Made by a program: the position numbers and the translations under genes | In this document: positions 26,394 through 34,650 of the stretch, in pieces | Numbering within the stretch: the stretch's first letter is position 1 | Layout of the letters: every line of letters begins with the position of its first letter | Source of the DNA: Symmachiella macrocystis | GTDB lineage: Bacteria; Planctomycetota; Planctomycetia; Planctomycetales; Planctomycetaceae | DNA length: 64,000 nt | Direction: 5' to 3' | Assembly: GCF_007860075.1 (NCBI RefSeq) | Contig: NZ_SJPP01000001.1 | Coordinates: 3,073,490-3,137,489, forward strand | Notes under the pieces: model-generated | Seen by the model: the letters and a program-made list of their open reading frames with translations, nothing else | Databases searched by the model: none | What the model was told of the DNA's origin: nothing

Positions 26394-27005
26394 TCACGAT
26401 TCGCGGCCCGATCCGGAGTCGCCGGCGGATAACCTAGCCAAGGCTGCTGAGGTGCGCGTGAGTACTTCCTGGAGAGCGTCCATGGTTTCGCGAGCCTGGA
26501 AATCGTTTTCCACGCGATCCAGCCGCAGAGCGATTTCAGGAATGCGGCTGGTTAAAGACTTGATCTGGTGTTGCTCGTCCTCGAATTGCTCATCGGCCAG
26601 TTTTCGTTCCGTCACATCCCAGAAGAGGACCTGCACACCGATGTGGTGCCCTTGAGCATCCTGCACGGGCGTTTTAAAGACTTCGACATAACGGATGTCG
26701 CCGTCGATATTCAAATGCCGCTCGACATCGTGCAGGACTCCGCCTCGTTTGAGCACGTCGGCGTCATCGCGGCGGTATTTGTCCGCCATTTCCTGGGGAA
26801 ACAGGTCATAATCGGTTTTGCCGATCAACTCACCAGGGCGAGAGCCTGATTCTTGGCAGAACCGCTGATTGGCGAACAGGATCCGCCCGCCGAGATCCTT
26901 GAAGATGACGTTCACCGGCATGCTTTCGAGCAAGGCGTGCGAAAGCTCTTTCGAAACGGGGAATCCGTCGACTGAAGAAGACCGCAGTTGATCTTCGCTG
27001 GCCAT
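26394..27005 (-). CDS. PAS-domain protein with coiled-coil tail, no output domain
   Basis: 203 residues from the ATG at 27005. A frame open to a TTG at 27065 gives a 20-residue alternative leader. One PAS domain (about 15-135: LLESMPVNVIFKDLGGRILFANQ through VQVLFWDVTERK) is followed by a helical, coiled-coil-like tail (about 135-190). There is no kinase, GGDEF or receiver domain, so it probably signals by protein-protein contact or is a partner of a separate kinase. It lies upstream of the STAS gene on the same strand, separated by 279 bases. Confidence 0.8.
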   Translation of the reverse strand: MASEDQLRSSSVDGFPVSKELSHALLESMPVNVIFKDLGGRILFANQRFCQESGSRPGELIGKTDYDLFPQEMADKYRRDDADVLKRGGVLHDVERHLNIDGDIRYVEVFKTPVQDAQGHHIGVQVLFWDVTERKLADEQFEDEQHQIKSLTSRIPEIALRLDRVENDFQARETMDALQEVLTRTSAALARLSAGDSGSGRES

Positions 27006-27308
27006 AATGGCATTCGCTGGCAAGTACACGGTTCCCACACGCTGCCAATCGAGTCTGTTTGACAACGCAGCAATTGAGTTGCGGCCCGCACTGTCGCATC
27101 AACGGTTTGGGGGCCGCGGCATCCTCTACCCTCGGAAATAGTGGCCCGCTGGTAATCTAATCCGATGTGGGGTGGTTTGCAAGATGGAGCAGCGGTTGGG
27201 GGACACGACTAGGTAGTTTCGTCAAGTCGTTTCAAAATCCTCTGACGCATTTCGCTGATACGGACCTGAAATTTCCAGAACATGCTCAACCCGGTTTTGA
27301 CACGGGCA
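27006..27308. other. gap upstream of the PAS gene, with a dispersed repeat
   Basis: About 300 bases. 27222-27303 is the second copy of the palindrome-ended repeat. The remainder should hold the promoter of the minus-strand PAS gene and the transcript end of the FecR-like gene. No gene is apparent. Confidence 0.5.
27222..27303. repeat. dispersed palindrome-ended repeat, copy 2
   Basis: Shares ttcaaaatcctctgacgcat, the central spacing and the aacccggttttgacac end with 17868-17950. The inverted ends tttcaaaatcc/ggttttga are slightly decayed in this copy. Confidence 0.75.
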
Positions 27309-29759
27309 TTAGCGTTGCATGTGCAGACCACCGGTCCTTTCGACAAAACGTCGCCAACTTTCGATGGCACGGCTCCGTTTTTGCACGGAACCACTGCTGG
27401 GATGATACCCCAAAGTTCCCTGCTTTTCTGAAAGATGTCGCACTTCGTCGAAGGCCATCTCCCGAATCACTTGTTGATCGTGTCCCATCCACTTCACCAA
27501 TTGCAACGACGGCGCCAAACGTTCGGCGTCGGCCTTGGGAATACCCCAAAGTAGACTATAGATCACGTCGGGGGTTTCTTCGTAGTAAACCTTGGAAAGC
27601 TCCTGTTTGAGTTTGTCGCCATTCTCGGGATCGGTCGGCAGCCAGTCCCGCAGTCCATCCGCGGCGGCCCGCCGGGCACTTTCAGATTCCGAACCGGAAA
27701 GTGCCTTGACCAGCACTTCGTAATTTTCGGTCAACGCAAAACATTTGACTCCCAACGCGGCAATGTCCTCGTCGGCGTGATCTACAGCTCCAACCAACGA
27801 GATTTCGATCGGCTGTACCTCGTCAAATTCTCGTGCGAAGCGGCGGCTGTGCTCCAATTGCTTTCCTGTTAACTTCGGCATACCAAGCCAGTTGGGCATG
27901 GTCGTGAGCGGAGCAGATGGCTCAACGGTGCCATCTGCACTCACCTGAGGGCGTTGCCCTGGCGTTAAGGGGATCCAAGCGGGACCATCTTTGACAATTT
28001 TGAGTTGTTTTCCATCAAAGAATTGGATTGTCCCCGCTGCCACATAGAGGTCGCCGGTGTAGGAATTGTCTACCAACGGTTGGTCCGATCCCTCGGGACG
28101 ACGCGGGTTGATTTCCAAGCCCCAGACGGCATCGGGTGTGAGGAATTTCACCTGCCATAACTCATTCCCCACTTTCAAACCAATTTCGACCGGCCCGTCA
28201 TGGTCGTTTGCTGATTTTGAATTGCCGCGAAAGACTAACCGGCCGCGGGTGACTTTAAGTGTGCAATGTCCTGCCTCGCTGGACTCAGACAATTCCATCA
28301 ATGATCCGTTTTGGCTGCCCGGCAACAGCGTGACGTGCGTGTTTCCTTCTGAGAGCCGAACCGATGCAAAATAGGGATCGGGCACCGCAATCCGATCACC
28401 CGGGTGGATCTTCGAACGGGGCGCTAACTTACTCCAGCCCGCTTCGTGGGGATCGTGGACCAACATGATCCCGTTTTGTCCGGGTTGGTATTGCGCGGTC
28501 ACTGGCGAACGCAGTTTTTCGGGGGGTGTTGGGACCGTTTCCAACGGCTGTGGAGGTGTCTCGACAACCGCAACTTTGTCCTGCTCGCTCTCAGCGGAAA
28601 CAAGTTCCGGCCCGGGATCCGTTTCGCTTGTCGCTGTTTCCGTTGCTGTTTCATCCAGCGCTTCAGTCGGCGTTGTATCCGTCGGAGTCGCGGGCAATGG
28701 TGTCTCGGTTTCTGTTTCCAATTCCGTTTCTACCGGGACATCCGGCGGGAAGAGGTTGTCGTCCTGCGGATCGACCTCGGGCAAAACGGTATCAATTTCG
28801 CCGGGCAAGGTGGTGGCGACTTCAACCGCACCATCGGGTGGCGCAGGGGGATCGATGGATGCTTCTGGATCGAACGTTTCAATTTCAGCGAGCTGTGTAT
28901 CATCCGGTTCGTCTGCGGATTCCGCCTGTGCCGGCGGCTCAACCACTTCCTCGACGACCTCTACCTCTTCAGTACCAGCAAGCTCATTGCTGGCAATTTC
29001 CACGGGAACTTCATCAACGGTCGGCTCCTCTTGCGCGGGCAGTTTGGGCTGCTTTTTCTCAATCGCGGCAAAATTCGCCTGCCCGCCAGTGCCGGCGTTA
29101 TCCGTGACGTTTTTTTCGTCCGACTGGCTGGGATCTATAATCATGAGCGCGACCAGCAACAACCCAGCCCCGACTGCCACAAAGGGGAGCGCGCGTTTCC
29201 ACAGCGGCGGTTTTCGCAAATAGTCGGGAATCCCTTTGCGAAAGTCGTCTTGTTCAGCGACCGCCGGACGAGCGGCGACCGGCTGCGGCGCTGGACGAGC
29301 GCCCGACTTCGATTTGGACCGCTCTTTCGTGGGGGCTGGTTCCGGGGCGGGAGTGGGCAGCGTGGCGACCTGTTCCGGTGCGGTGAGGGCGTAAATCCGT
29401 TCGCGGCTTTCCGGAACGATATCGACCGGTTCGCCCAGAACGAGCGTCAAAATCTGATGGCAACCCGCGACCTCAGCCAAGTAGATGTCCGATTCCAGAG
29501 AGGTCTTCTCCACGTCCGCCACCTTCTCCGGCGGCAGTGTGTTATCCAAATATTCGGCAACCGTGTTGGGGTCCAATCCGCTGCCGGGACCGGTTAGCGT
29601 CGGTGCGGTCAGCCGTCGTCGTCGTAAGACCTCGCGAATGCGGTTGATCAACGACGTGGCGAAATGGCTGTCGGCAATTTTTTCGCCGAGTTCCTTCGTC
29701 TGCTTCGGCTCTAAAATATCGTCGAGATATGCCAGCAGTGTTCTCAGGGTCAACCGCAC
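27309..29759 (-). CDS. FecR-like membrane protein with long acidic linker
   Basis: 816 residues. The first 125 (LTLRTLLAYLDDILEP..., then AEYLDNTLPPEKVADVE) resemble tandem anti-sigma-like helical domains. A membrane helix lies at about 190-208. A Pro/Glu/Thr/Val-rich, acidic, low-complexity linker follows (about 240-420). The C-terminal half has a FecR-like beta domain (about 430-600, with VRLSEGNTHVTLLPGSQ) and a helical HEAT-like end. The GTG start at 29759 has AAGGAG eight bases upstream. It is plausibly a membrane-spanning regulator or cell-surface sensor; the sigma-factor partner would be outside this window. Function is inferred from architecture only. Confidence 0.75.
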   Translation of the reverse strand: MRLTLRTLLAYLDDILEPKQTKELGEKIADSHFATSLINRIREVLRRRRLTAPTLTGPGSGLDPNTVAEYLDNTLPPEKVADVEKTSLESDIYLAEVAGCHQILTLVLGEPVDIVPESRERIYALTAPEQVATLPTPAPEPAPTKERSKSKSGARPAPQPVAARPAVAEQDDFRKGIPDYLRKPPLWKRALPFVAVGAGLLLVALMIIDPSQSDEKNVTDNAGTGGQANFAAIEKKQPKLPAQEEPTVDEVPVEIASNELAGTEEVEVVEEVVEPPAQAESADEPDDTQLAEIETFDPEASIDPPAPPDGAVEVATTLPGEIDTVLPEVDPQDDNLFPPDVPVETELETETETPLPATPTDTTPTEALDETATETATSETDPGPELVSAESEQDKVAVVETPPQPLETVPTPPEKLRSPVTAQYQPGQNGIMLVHDPHEAGWSKLAPRSKIHPGDRIAVPDPYFASVRLSEGNTHVTLLPGSQNGSLMELSESSEAGHCTLKVTRGRLVFRGNSKSANDHDGPVEIGLKVGNELWQVKFLTPDAVWGLEINPRRPEGSDQPLVDNSYTGDLYVAAGTIQFFDGKQLKIVKDGPAWIPLTPGQRPQVSADGTVEPSAPLTTMPNWLGMPKLTGKQLEHSRRFAREFDEVQPIEISLVGAVDHADEDIAALGVKCFALTENYEVLVKALSGSESESARRAAADGLRDWLPTDPENGDKLKQELSKVYYEETPDVIYSLLWGIPKADAERLAPSLQLVKWMGHDQQVIREMAFDEVRHLSEKQGTLGYHPSSGSVQKRSRAIESWRRFVERTGGLHMQR

Positions 29760-30001
29760 GGTCCTACTCCTTCACATCAAATTTCAATCAACGTCGCGTT
29801 TGGGAAACATCCCCTACTCCTGTTAGTGGGGAATCCGCTCACATTTCGTACAACAAAATCGCTAAAAAATTAAAAAAACTCAAATTCCTTGAAATCCAAC
29901 CTCCACTTCTCTCAAAACAGCGGAGAATTTCGCCGCAGATGGTTACGATGGGTGTACGTTCGTCCCACTCCCCCCCTGAACCGCCGGAGGTCCGCGATTC
30001 G

Positions 30002-30844
30002 ATGCTGACTCGATTGCCATTCCTATGCTGTTTGTTGATCGCTGCCATTTTCTGTGCGGCGCTGCCCCATTCCGCCGCTGCCGAGGAGGCCCCCAAGACA
30101 AAACGGTTGCTGCTCATTGGGCAGGGGCCGGACAATCACAAACCGACGACACACGAATACATGGCCGGAATGCAGGTCGTCGCCCATTTGCTGCAGAATG
30201 TCGACGGTCTGCAAACGATCATCACCAAAGCGGACGAACCGTGGGCCGAGGGACCGGAGTTGCTCGACGGTGCCGATGGAGTAGTGCTGTTTGTCTCGCA
30301 AGGGGCAAAGTGGCTCAGCCAGAACCCGGAACGGTTGGCAGCGTTTGAGCGGCTCGCCCAACGGGGCGGCGGTTTTTCGGTGTTGCATTGGGGAATGGGA
30401 ACCCGGGAGGCAGCCGACATTGCGTCGTTCGTGAATCTCTTCGGCGGCTGCCATGGCGGACCGGACCGCAAATACAAATTCCTGACGACAACAATGTCCG
30501 TCGCTGATGGTCAGCACCCCATCACGCGCGGCTTAAAAACGCTCGAACTGGAGGAGGAATTTTACTACCAACTGAAGTTCCCCAAACCGCCGGCTAAAAT
30601 TACGCCGTTGATCAAAGCTCGCATCGAGGACCAAGACGAAACCGTCTCCTGGGCCTGGCAACGCCCCAACGGCGGCCGTTCGTTTGGCTTTAGCGGTTTG
30701 CATTTCCACGACAACTGGAAACACGAAACGTACCGCCGGTTAGTCAAGCAAGGCATTCTTTGGACGTTGAAATATCCGATTCCCGAGAAGGGCGCCGATG
30801 TGGCGGTAGAGGCATCGGTGTTGGAATTGAAACCTCGCGAATAG
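30002..30844 (+). CDS. secreted ThuA-like protein
   Basis: 280-residue exported protein. The signal peptide is about residues 1-27 (LPFLCCLLIAAIFCAALPHSAAA), and the ThuA-like glutamine-amidotransferase-type alpha/beta domain occupies the rest (KRLLLIGQGPDNHKPTTHEY..., GADGVVLFVSQG, HWGMG). In this family, linked to trehalose or other sugar use, the classical nucleophile Cys is usually absent, as here. The ATG at 30002 follows GGAGGT at ten bases; the frame stays open further upstream across non-coding sequence. Three small membrane-protein genes follow. Confidence 0.85.
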   Translation: MLTRLPFLCCLLIAAIFCAALPHSAAAEEAPKTKRLLLIGQGPDNHKPTTHEYMAGMQVVAHLLQNVDGLQTIITKADEPWAEGPELLDGADGVVLFVSQGAKWLSQNPERLAAFERLAQRGGGFSVLHWGMGTREAADIASFVNLFGGCHGGPDRKYKFLTTTMSVADGQHPITRGLKTLELEEEFYYQLKFPKPPAKITPLIKARIEDQDETVSWAWQRPNGGRSFGFSGLHFHDNWKHETYRRLVKQGILWTLKYPIPEKGADVAVEASVLELKPRE

Positions 30845-30895
30845 CCCGTAGGGCAGGCTCGTTAATGCGTTCATAACGATGAGAAAGGGTGACGT

Positions 30896-31192
30896 ATGAA
30901 ACAGAAATTCGACGTAAAGACTGCGATCAAAACGACCCGTTGGATGGGTTTTTTCTGCACTGGGTTGTCGTTCATGTTTGTGGTGGCAGCTTTGTTTTTG
31001 GGGGTCGAAAGCGGCGTCCCTTTTCTGGTGGCGATACTACCGCTGAATTTGTTGGCGGCTGCCTTTGGTACAATGTTTCACTTGTTTCGATCACAGCAAT
31101 CGGAAACTGACGTCATGCAGGTGGAAATTGACCAATTGAAAGCGACGGTTCAACAATTGCAGGGCATTGGTCAATCGGCAACCAGCGTGTAG
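30896..31192 (+). CDS. small two-TM protein with coiled-coil tail, tandem paralog 1
   Basis: 98 residues. The conserved N-terminus MKQKFDVKTAIKTTRWM is followed by two membrane helices (about 17-36 and 42-60) and a cytoplasmic-looking coiled coil (SETDVMQVEIDQLKATVQQLQGIGQSATSV). Ribosome site AAAGG six bases before the ATG. Shares leader, N-terminus and C-terminus with the next gene, while the membrane core differs. Function unknown; self-assembly through the coiled coil is plausible. Confidence 0.75.
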   Translation: MKQKFDVKTAIKTTRWMGFFCTGLSFMFVVAALFLGVESGVPFLVAILPLNLLAAAFGTMFHLFRSQQSETDVMQVEIDQLKATVQQLQGIGQSATSV

Positions 31193-31296
31193 GGCAGGCT
31201 CCCGCCTGCCGTCGCGCGATGACACGGTTTCAATGGCAGGCAGGAGCCTGCCCTGCGGATCGTTAACGCGTTCGTAACGATGAGAAAGGGTGATGT

Positions 31297-31626
31297 ATGA
31301 AACAGAAATTCGACGTGAATACCGCGATCAAAGGAATCCGCTGGATGGCCTTCAGCTGCTCTGGCTTGTCGTTTATTTATATTGCGATGGTGTTCTACTT
31401 CTTAAATCTCGCCTCGGAAGATAAAGGGGCCACGGCAATTCCTTTCGCCATGGGCTTACTAATGACGGCCTTGCCTCTAGGGCCCGTATGCGGTGCCTTT
31501 CATGGAGTGTTCCACGTGTTTCGATACCAGCAATCGAAAACCGAAGATATGCAGGCGGAAATTGACCAATTGAAAGCGACGGTTCAACAATTGCAGGGCA
31601 TTGGTCAATCGGCAACCAGCGTGTAG
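31297..31626 (+). CDS. small two-TM protein with coiled-coil tail, tandem paralog 2
   Basis: 109 residues with the same plan as paralog 1. The leader and first 11 residues are almost identical, and the last 28 residues (EIDQLKATVQQLQGIGQSATSV at the end) match exactly or nearly so. The central 60 residues, including the loop ASEDKGATA and both membrane segments, are strongly different. This suggests either diversification of the core or gene conversion homogenising the ends. Confidence 0.75.
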   Translation: MKQKFDVNTAIKGIRWMAFSCSGLSFIYIAMVFYFLNLASEDKGATAIPFAMGLLMTALPLGPVCGAFHGVFHVFRYQQSKTEDMQAEIDQLKATVQQLQGIGQSATSV

Positions 31627-31730
31627 GGCAGGCTCCCGCCTGCCGTCGCGCGAGGACACGGTTTCAACGGCAGGCGGGAGCCTGCCCTACGGCTCGTTAA
31701 TGCGTTCGTAACGATGTGAAAGGGTGACGT

Positions 31731-32042
31731 ATGAAACAGAAATTCAAAGTTGATGAGTGGATCAAAATGAGCCGCGGAATGGCCTTTTTCTGCATTGCCT
31801 TCGCGGTCTTTTGTATCGCGGCAGAGATTTATTTGGGGGGCGACCGCGGTAGCAGCGTTTTTAATCTCATGGGCGTGTCCCTATTAATGTTGTCAATTGC
31901 CTATAGCACAATGTTCCACGTGTTTCGATCACAACAATCAGAAATCAAGAATTTGAAAGCCGCCGTCGAAAGATTGCAAAACGGCGATTCTCCCGTAGAG
32001 AGCATGACAGCCCCACAAATCGAAGGAGTGACCACCACATGA
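31731..32042 (+). CDS. small two-TM protein with helical tail, tandem paralog 3
   Basis: 103 residues. The N-terminus (MKQKFKVDEWIKMSRGM) and the membrane-helix/coiled-coil plan match paralogs 1 and 2, and FHVFRSQQSE is shared, but the tail (LKAAVERLQNGDSPVES...) is different and lacks the conserved ending. Its stop overlaps the ATG of the beta-propeller gene (ATGA), so translation of the two is coupled. This links the small-protein array to the secreted propeller protein. Confidence 0.75.
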   Translation: MKQKFKVDEWIKMSRGMAFFCIAFAVFCIAAEIYLGGDRGSSVFNLMGVSLLMLSIAYSTMFHVFRSQQSEIKNLKAAVERLQNGDSPVESMTAPQIEGVTTT

Positions 32043-32983
32043 AGCACTGTCTCACTACCGTCTTTTGTCTCGCCGGTCTCCTCACCGCCGCAAACGCACA
32101 AGCGGAGCGGTTGGTTTTGGTGGGGGCTTCGTATGGTAAAAATGTGCTTGCCATTTGTGATGCGGATGGCGAAGTAATTTGGTCACACAAGACTGCTGGG
32201 CCGAGCAAGGGGCATGCGGGGCATCATGATGTGCAGTTGTTGGCCAATGGAAACATTCTGTTCCACGACAGTTGGACCCAGCTCACCGAGATGACCTTGG
32301 ATAAAAAGGTCGTCTGGACGTATGACTCCGCCACGATGAACGGCAATGCTGGCAAACGGGTCGACGTGCACGCTTTTGCCCGTCTGCCCAATGGAAACAC
32401 TCTGATTACCGAGAGTGGCGTGGGGCGGATGATTGAAGTCGACGGTGCGGGGAAGATTGTGCATCAGATCCCACTGAAACCGGGTGGCACGCAGTCGACG
32501 CGGTTGGTGCGGATGACGCCCCAAGGGACATACCTCGTCTGTTCCGAAGACCCCGGCGTGGTGACGGAATACAATCGCGATGGGGAAATCGTTTGGGAGT
32601 ACCCCGTCAAAACCCGCGTCTACGGTGCCATTCGTTTGCGCAACGGCAACACGTTGATCGCTTCGGGCGGAGGCAATAGCGTGCTGGAGGTCACCCCCGA
32701 CAATCAGGTTGTTTGGGAAATCAAGAACAAGGTGCCCGGCACCGATGTGGAATTGAAATGGACGACTTGCCTAGAGGAATTGGACAACGGCAACTTTGTC
32801 GTCGGCAACTGCCATGCGGGACCGGATAATCCGCAGATCTTTGAAATCGATCGCAACAAAAACATCGTCTGGGAATTCGATGAATACGACCTCGTCGGCA
32901 ACGGCCTCGCCTGTTGGCAGATCCTAAACGACGAGCAATCCGCTTTGGTCCGCAAGAAACTTGCTGAGATCGAAACCAAGTGA
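32039..32983 (+). CDS. secreted beta-propeller (PQQ/arylsulfotransferase-like) protein
   Basis: 314 residues. The signal peptide ends about residue 22 (TAANAQA). The rest is made of repeated propeller blades with the phrases ANGNILFHD, PNGNTLITE, RNGNTLIAS and DNGNFVVGN, each followed by a W-E/T strand (VVWEIK, IVWEYPV, IVWEFDE). It probably serves as an exported binding or scaffold protein; no catalytic histidine pair of arylsulfotransferases was identified. It is translationally coupled to the third small membrane protein and followed by a dispersed repeat and a sulfatase. Confidence 0.82.
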   Translation: MKHCLTTVFCLAGLLTAANAQAERLVLVGASYGKNVLAICDADGEVIWSHKTAGPSKGHAGHHDVQLLANGNILFHDSWTQLTEMTLDKKVVWTYDSATMNGNAGKRVDVHAFARLPNGNTLITESGVGRMIEVDGAGKIVHQIPLKPGGTQSTRLVRMTPQGTYLVCSEDPGVVTEYNRDGEIVWEYPVKTRVYGAIRLRNGNTLIASGGGNSVLEVTPDNQVVWEIKNKVPGTDVELKWTTCLEELDNGNFVVGNCHAGPDNPQIFEIDRNKNIVWEFDEYDLVGNGLACWQILNDEQSALVRKKLAEIETK

Positions 32984-32990
32984 CGTTTTT

Positions 32991-33022
32991 TTAGCCACGG
33001 ATTAACACAGATAAAACACGGA
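32991..33022. repeat. single arm of the cacagat/aaacacgga repeat
   Basis: The sequence ttagccacggattaacacagataaaacacgga matches the copies at 21957 and 20321-20454. It directly follows the propeller stop and a T-run. Confidence 0.7.
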
Positions 33023-33060
33023 AAAAAAGAAGTAAGGTAACAAGAGAACGTCTCCGGGAG

Positions 33061-33083
33061 GGCGAGGCTCCTGCCGAGCCTCG
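33061..33083. repeat. perfect hairpin in intergenic space
   Basis: Stem gcgaggctc/gagcctcgc around loop ctgcc, 9 base pairs, preceded by gggag. No T-run follows. It looks like another small dispersed palindrome rather than a terminator. Confidence 0.7.
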
Positions 33084-33129
33084 CTGGCATGTTTGACGCA
33101 CGATTATTGTTGAAACTTAAGGACACCTC

Positions 33130-34557
33130 ATGCGTATTTTTATGGCTTTGTTCTTGATGCTGCTTTGTATTCCAGGCAAGACTGCGATTGCGGCGAAGCC
33201 GAATGTGATTTTGATTAGCGTTGATGACCTGAATGACTGGGTGGGCTGTTTGGCGGGGCATCCGCAGGCGCTGACGCCAAATATTGATCGGTTGGCGGCG
33301 CGGGGGGTGTTGTTTGCCAACGCACATTGCCAAGCTCCAGTCTGTCAGCCGTCGCGAGCCAGTCTGATGGTTTCGCGGCTGCCCTCGTCGACGGGGTTGT
33401 ATTTTCTCAATCCCGGCCTGCCGCAATCGGAGGTGACGAAAAACGAGAAGACGATTCCCGAAGCCTTTGCCGATGACGGCTACCAGGTCATGGGAGCCGG
33501 CAAGTTGTTTCACAGTCAGGCGAATCAGCAGATCTTTAACCGCGTGGGGGAGTATGGCGGAAGCTTTGGCAGTTTTGGTCCGCGGCCCAAGGAAAAAATC
33601 AGCCAACCGCACGGGCATCCGTTGTGGGACTGGGGTGCATATCCCGAGCGGACCGAAGAGATGCCGGATTATAAAATCGCGACCTGGGCGGCAGAGAAGC
33701 TGAAAACAGAAGGCGAGAAACCGTATTTCCTGGCGGTTGGGTTTTTCCGTCCGCATGTTCCGATGTATGTCCCGCAAATCTGGTTTGACCTGCATCCCCG
33801 CGAGAAGGTCCTGCTGCCGGTCATCAGCGAAGGGGACATCCATGATCTGTCCCCCTATGCGCGAAACCTCGTGACGCTCAAGCATGTCGCGCCGGAGCAT
33901 CAATGGGTTCAGGAGAGTGGACAATGGTCACATGCAGTGCAGTCGTATTTGGCCTCGGTCAGTTTTGCTGACTATTGCGTGGGGAAGGTCCTGGATGCAT
34001 TGGACCAGCGGGCGGACAAGCAGAACACGATCGTCTGTTTATTCTCCGACCATGGATTTCATCTGGGCGAAAAAGAACGCTGGGCAAAGCGTTCGCTGTG
34101 GGAGGATGGCACGCGGGTGCCGTTGATCATTGCCGGGCCGGAAATCAAACCGGCAGTCTGCGAGCGTCCGGTCGGTTTGATCGATATTTATCCGACGCTA
34201 CTGCAACTGTCCGGCCAGAAAGCAAATCCGCAGCATGAAGGGCAATCACTGGTGCCGCTGCTGGAAGATCCGTCGCGCGCCTGGGACCGCCCGGCGATCA
34301 CAACCTTCGGCCGCGGCAACCATGCGGTCCGTTCAACGCGCTGGCGGTACATTCATTATGTCGACGGTTCGGAGGAACTGTACGATCACGACCACGATCC
34401 CCATGAATGGACCAATCTGGCCGGTGATCCGCAGATGAAGAGCGTCCTCAACGCCCACCGCAAATGGCTGCCCCAGGACGAACAACCGATCCTGGGCAAA
34501 GGTTCGACCGGTCATAAAGCATACGAGGCGGCCGCGGCGGAGTTGAAGGCGAAGTAA
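33130..34557 (+). CDS. secreted sulfatase, iduronate-2-sulfatase-like
   Basis: 475 residues with a signal peptide (1-21). Hydrolyses sulfate esters, here probably on a polysaccharide or glycosaminoglycan-like substrate outside the cytoplasm. Metal-binding VDDLNDW starts at 31. The formylglycine motif is Cys72 in VCQPSR (CxPSR), which needs an FGly-generating enzyme. Later blocks FFRPHVPMYVP, DHGFHLGEKERWAKRSLWEDG and the C-terminal LYDHDHDPHEWTNLA are typical of the S1 iduronate-2-sulfatase-like group. It fits a genome that lives on sulfated algal glycans (inference). Confidence 0.93.
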   Translation: MRIFMALFLMLLCIPGKTAIAAKPNVILISVDDLNDWVGCLAGHPQALTPNIDRLAARGVLFANAHCQAPVCQPSRASLMVSRLPSSTGLYFLNPGLPQSEVTKNEKTIPEAFADDGYQVMGAGKLFHSQANQQIFNRVGEYGGSFGSFGPRPKEKISQPHGHPLWDWGAYPERTEEMPDYKIATWAAEKLKTEGEKPYFLAVGFFRPHVPMYVPQIWFDLHPREKVLLPVISEGDIHDLSPYARNLVTLKHVAPEHQWVQESGQWSHAVQSYLASVSFADYCVGKVLDALDQRADKQNTIVCLFSDHGFHLGEKERWAKRSLWEDGTRVPLIIAGPEIKPAVCERPVGLIDIYPTLLQLSGQKANPQHEGQSLVPLLEDPSRAWDRPAITTFGRGNHAVRSTRWRYIHYVDGSEELYDHDHDPHEWTNLAGDPQMKSVLNAHRKWLPQDEQPILGKGSTGHKAYEAAAAELKAK

Positions 34558-34650
34558 CGCAGTGCGACTTCGGTAGCAAGCTCGCTACTGAACTGCAGAC
34601 GGCTTATAAATTATTGATTTGCTTGAGGTGACCGAAGAAAGGCACGAACA

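Larger units (their letters stand above)
30845..31730. repeat. tandemly duplicated gene-plus-spacer unit
   Basis: The leader cgttaatgcgttcataacgatgagaaagggtgacgt and the first codons recur before each of three small genes (starts 30896, 31297, 31731). The 3' ends of genes 1 and 2 and the spacer hairpin (gggcaggctcccgcctgcc facing ggcaggcgggagcctgccct, 31192-31255 and 31625-31697) are nearly identical. The unit is about 400-435 bases long. The stop codon TAG is the first part of each hairpin (tagggcaggctc). Confidence 0.9.

Noticed and set aside
28446-29597. Long plus-strand open frames opposite the FecR-like gene
   Set aside because: They mirror the low-complexity linker of the minus-strand gene, have biased composition and no ribosome site.
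32704-33924. 406-codon minus-strand frame across the propeller and sulfatase genes
   Set aside because: It runs antisense through two well-supported genes and the intergenic repeats between them.
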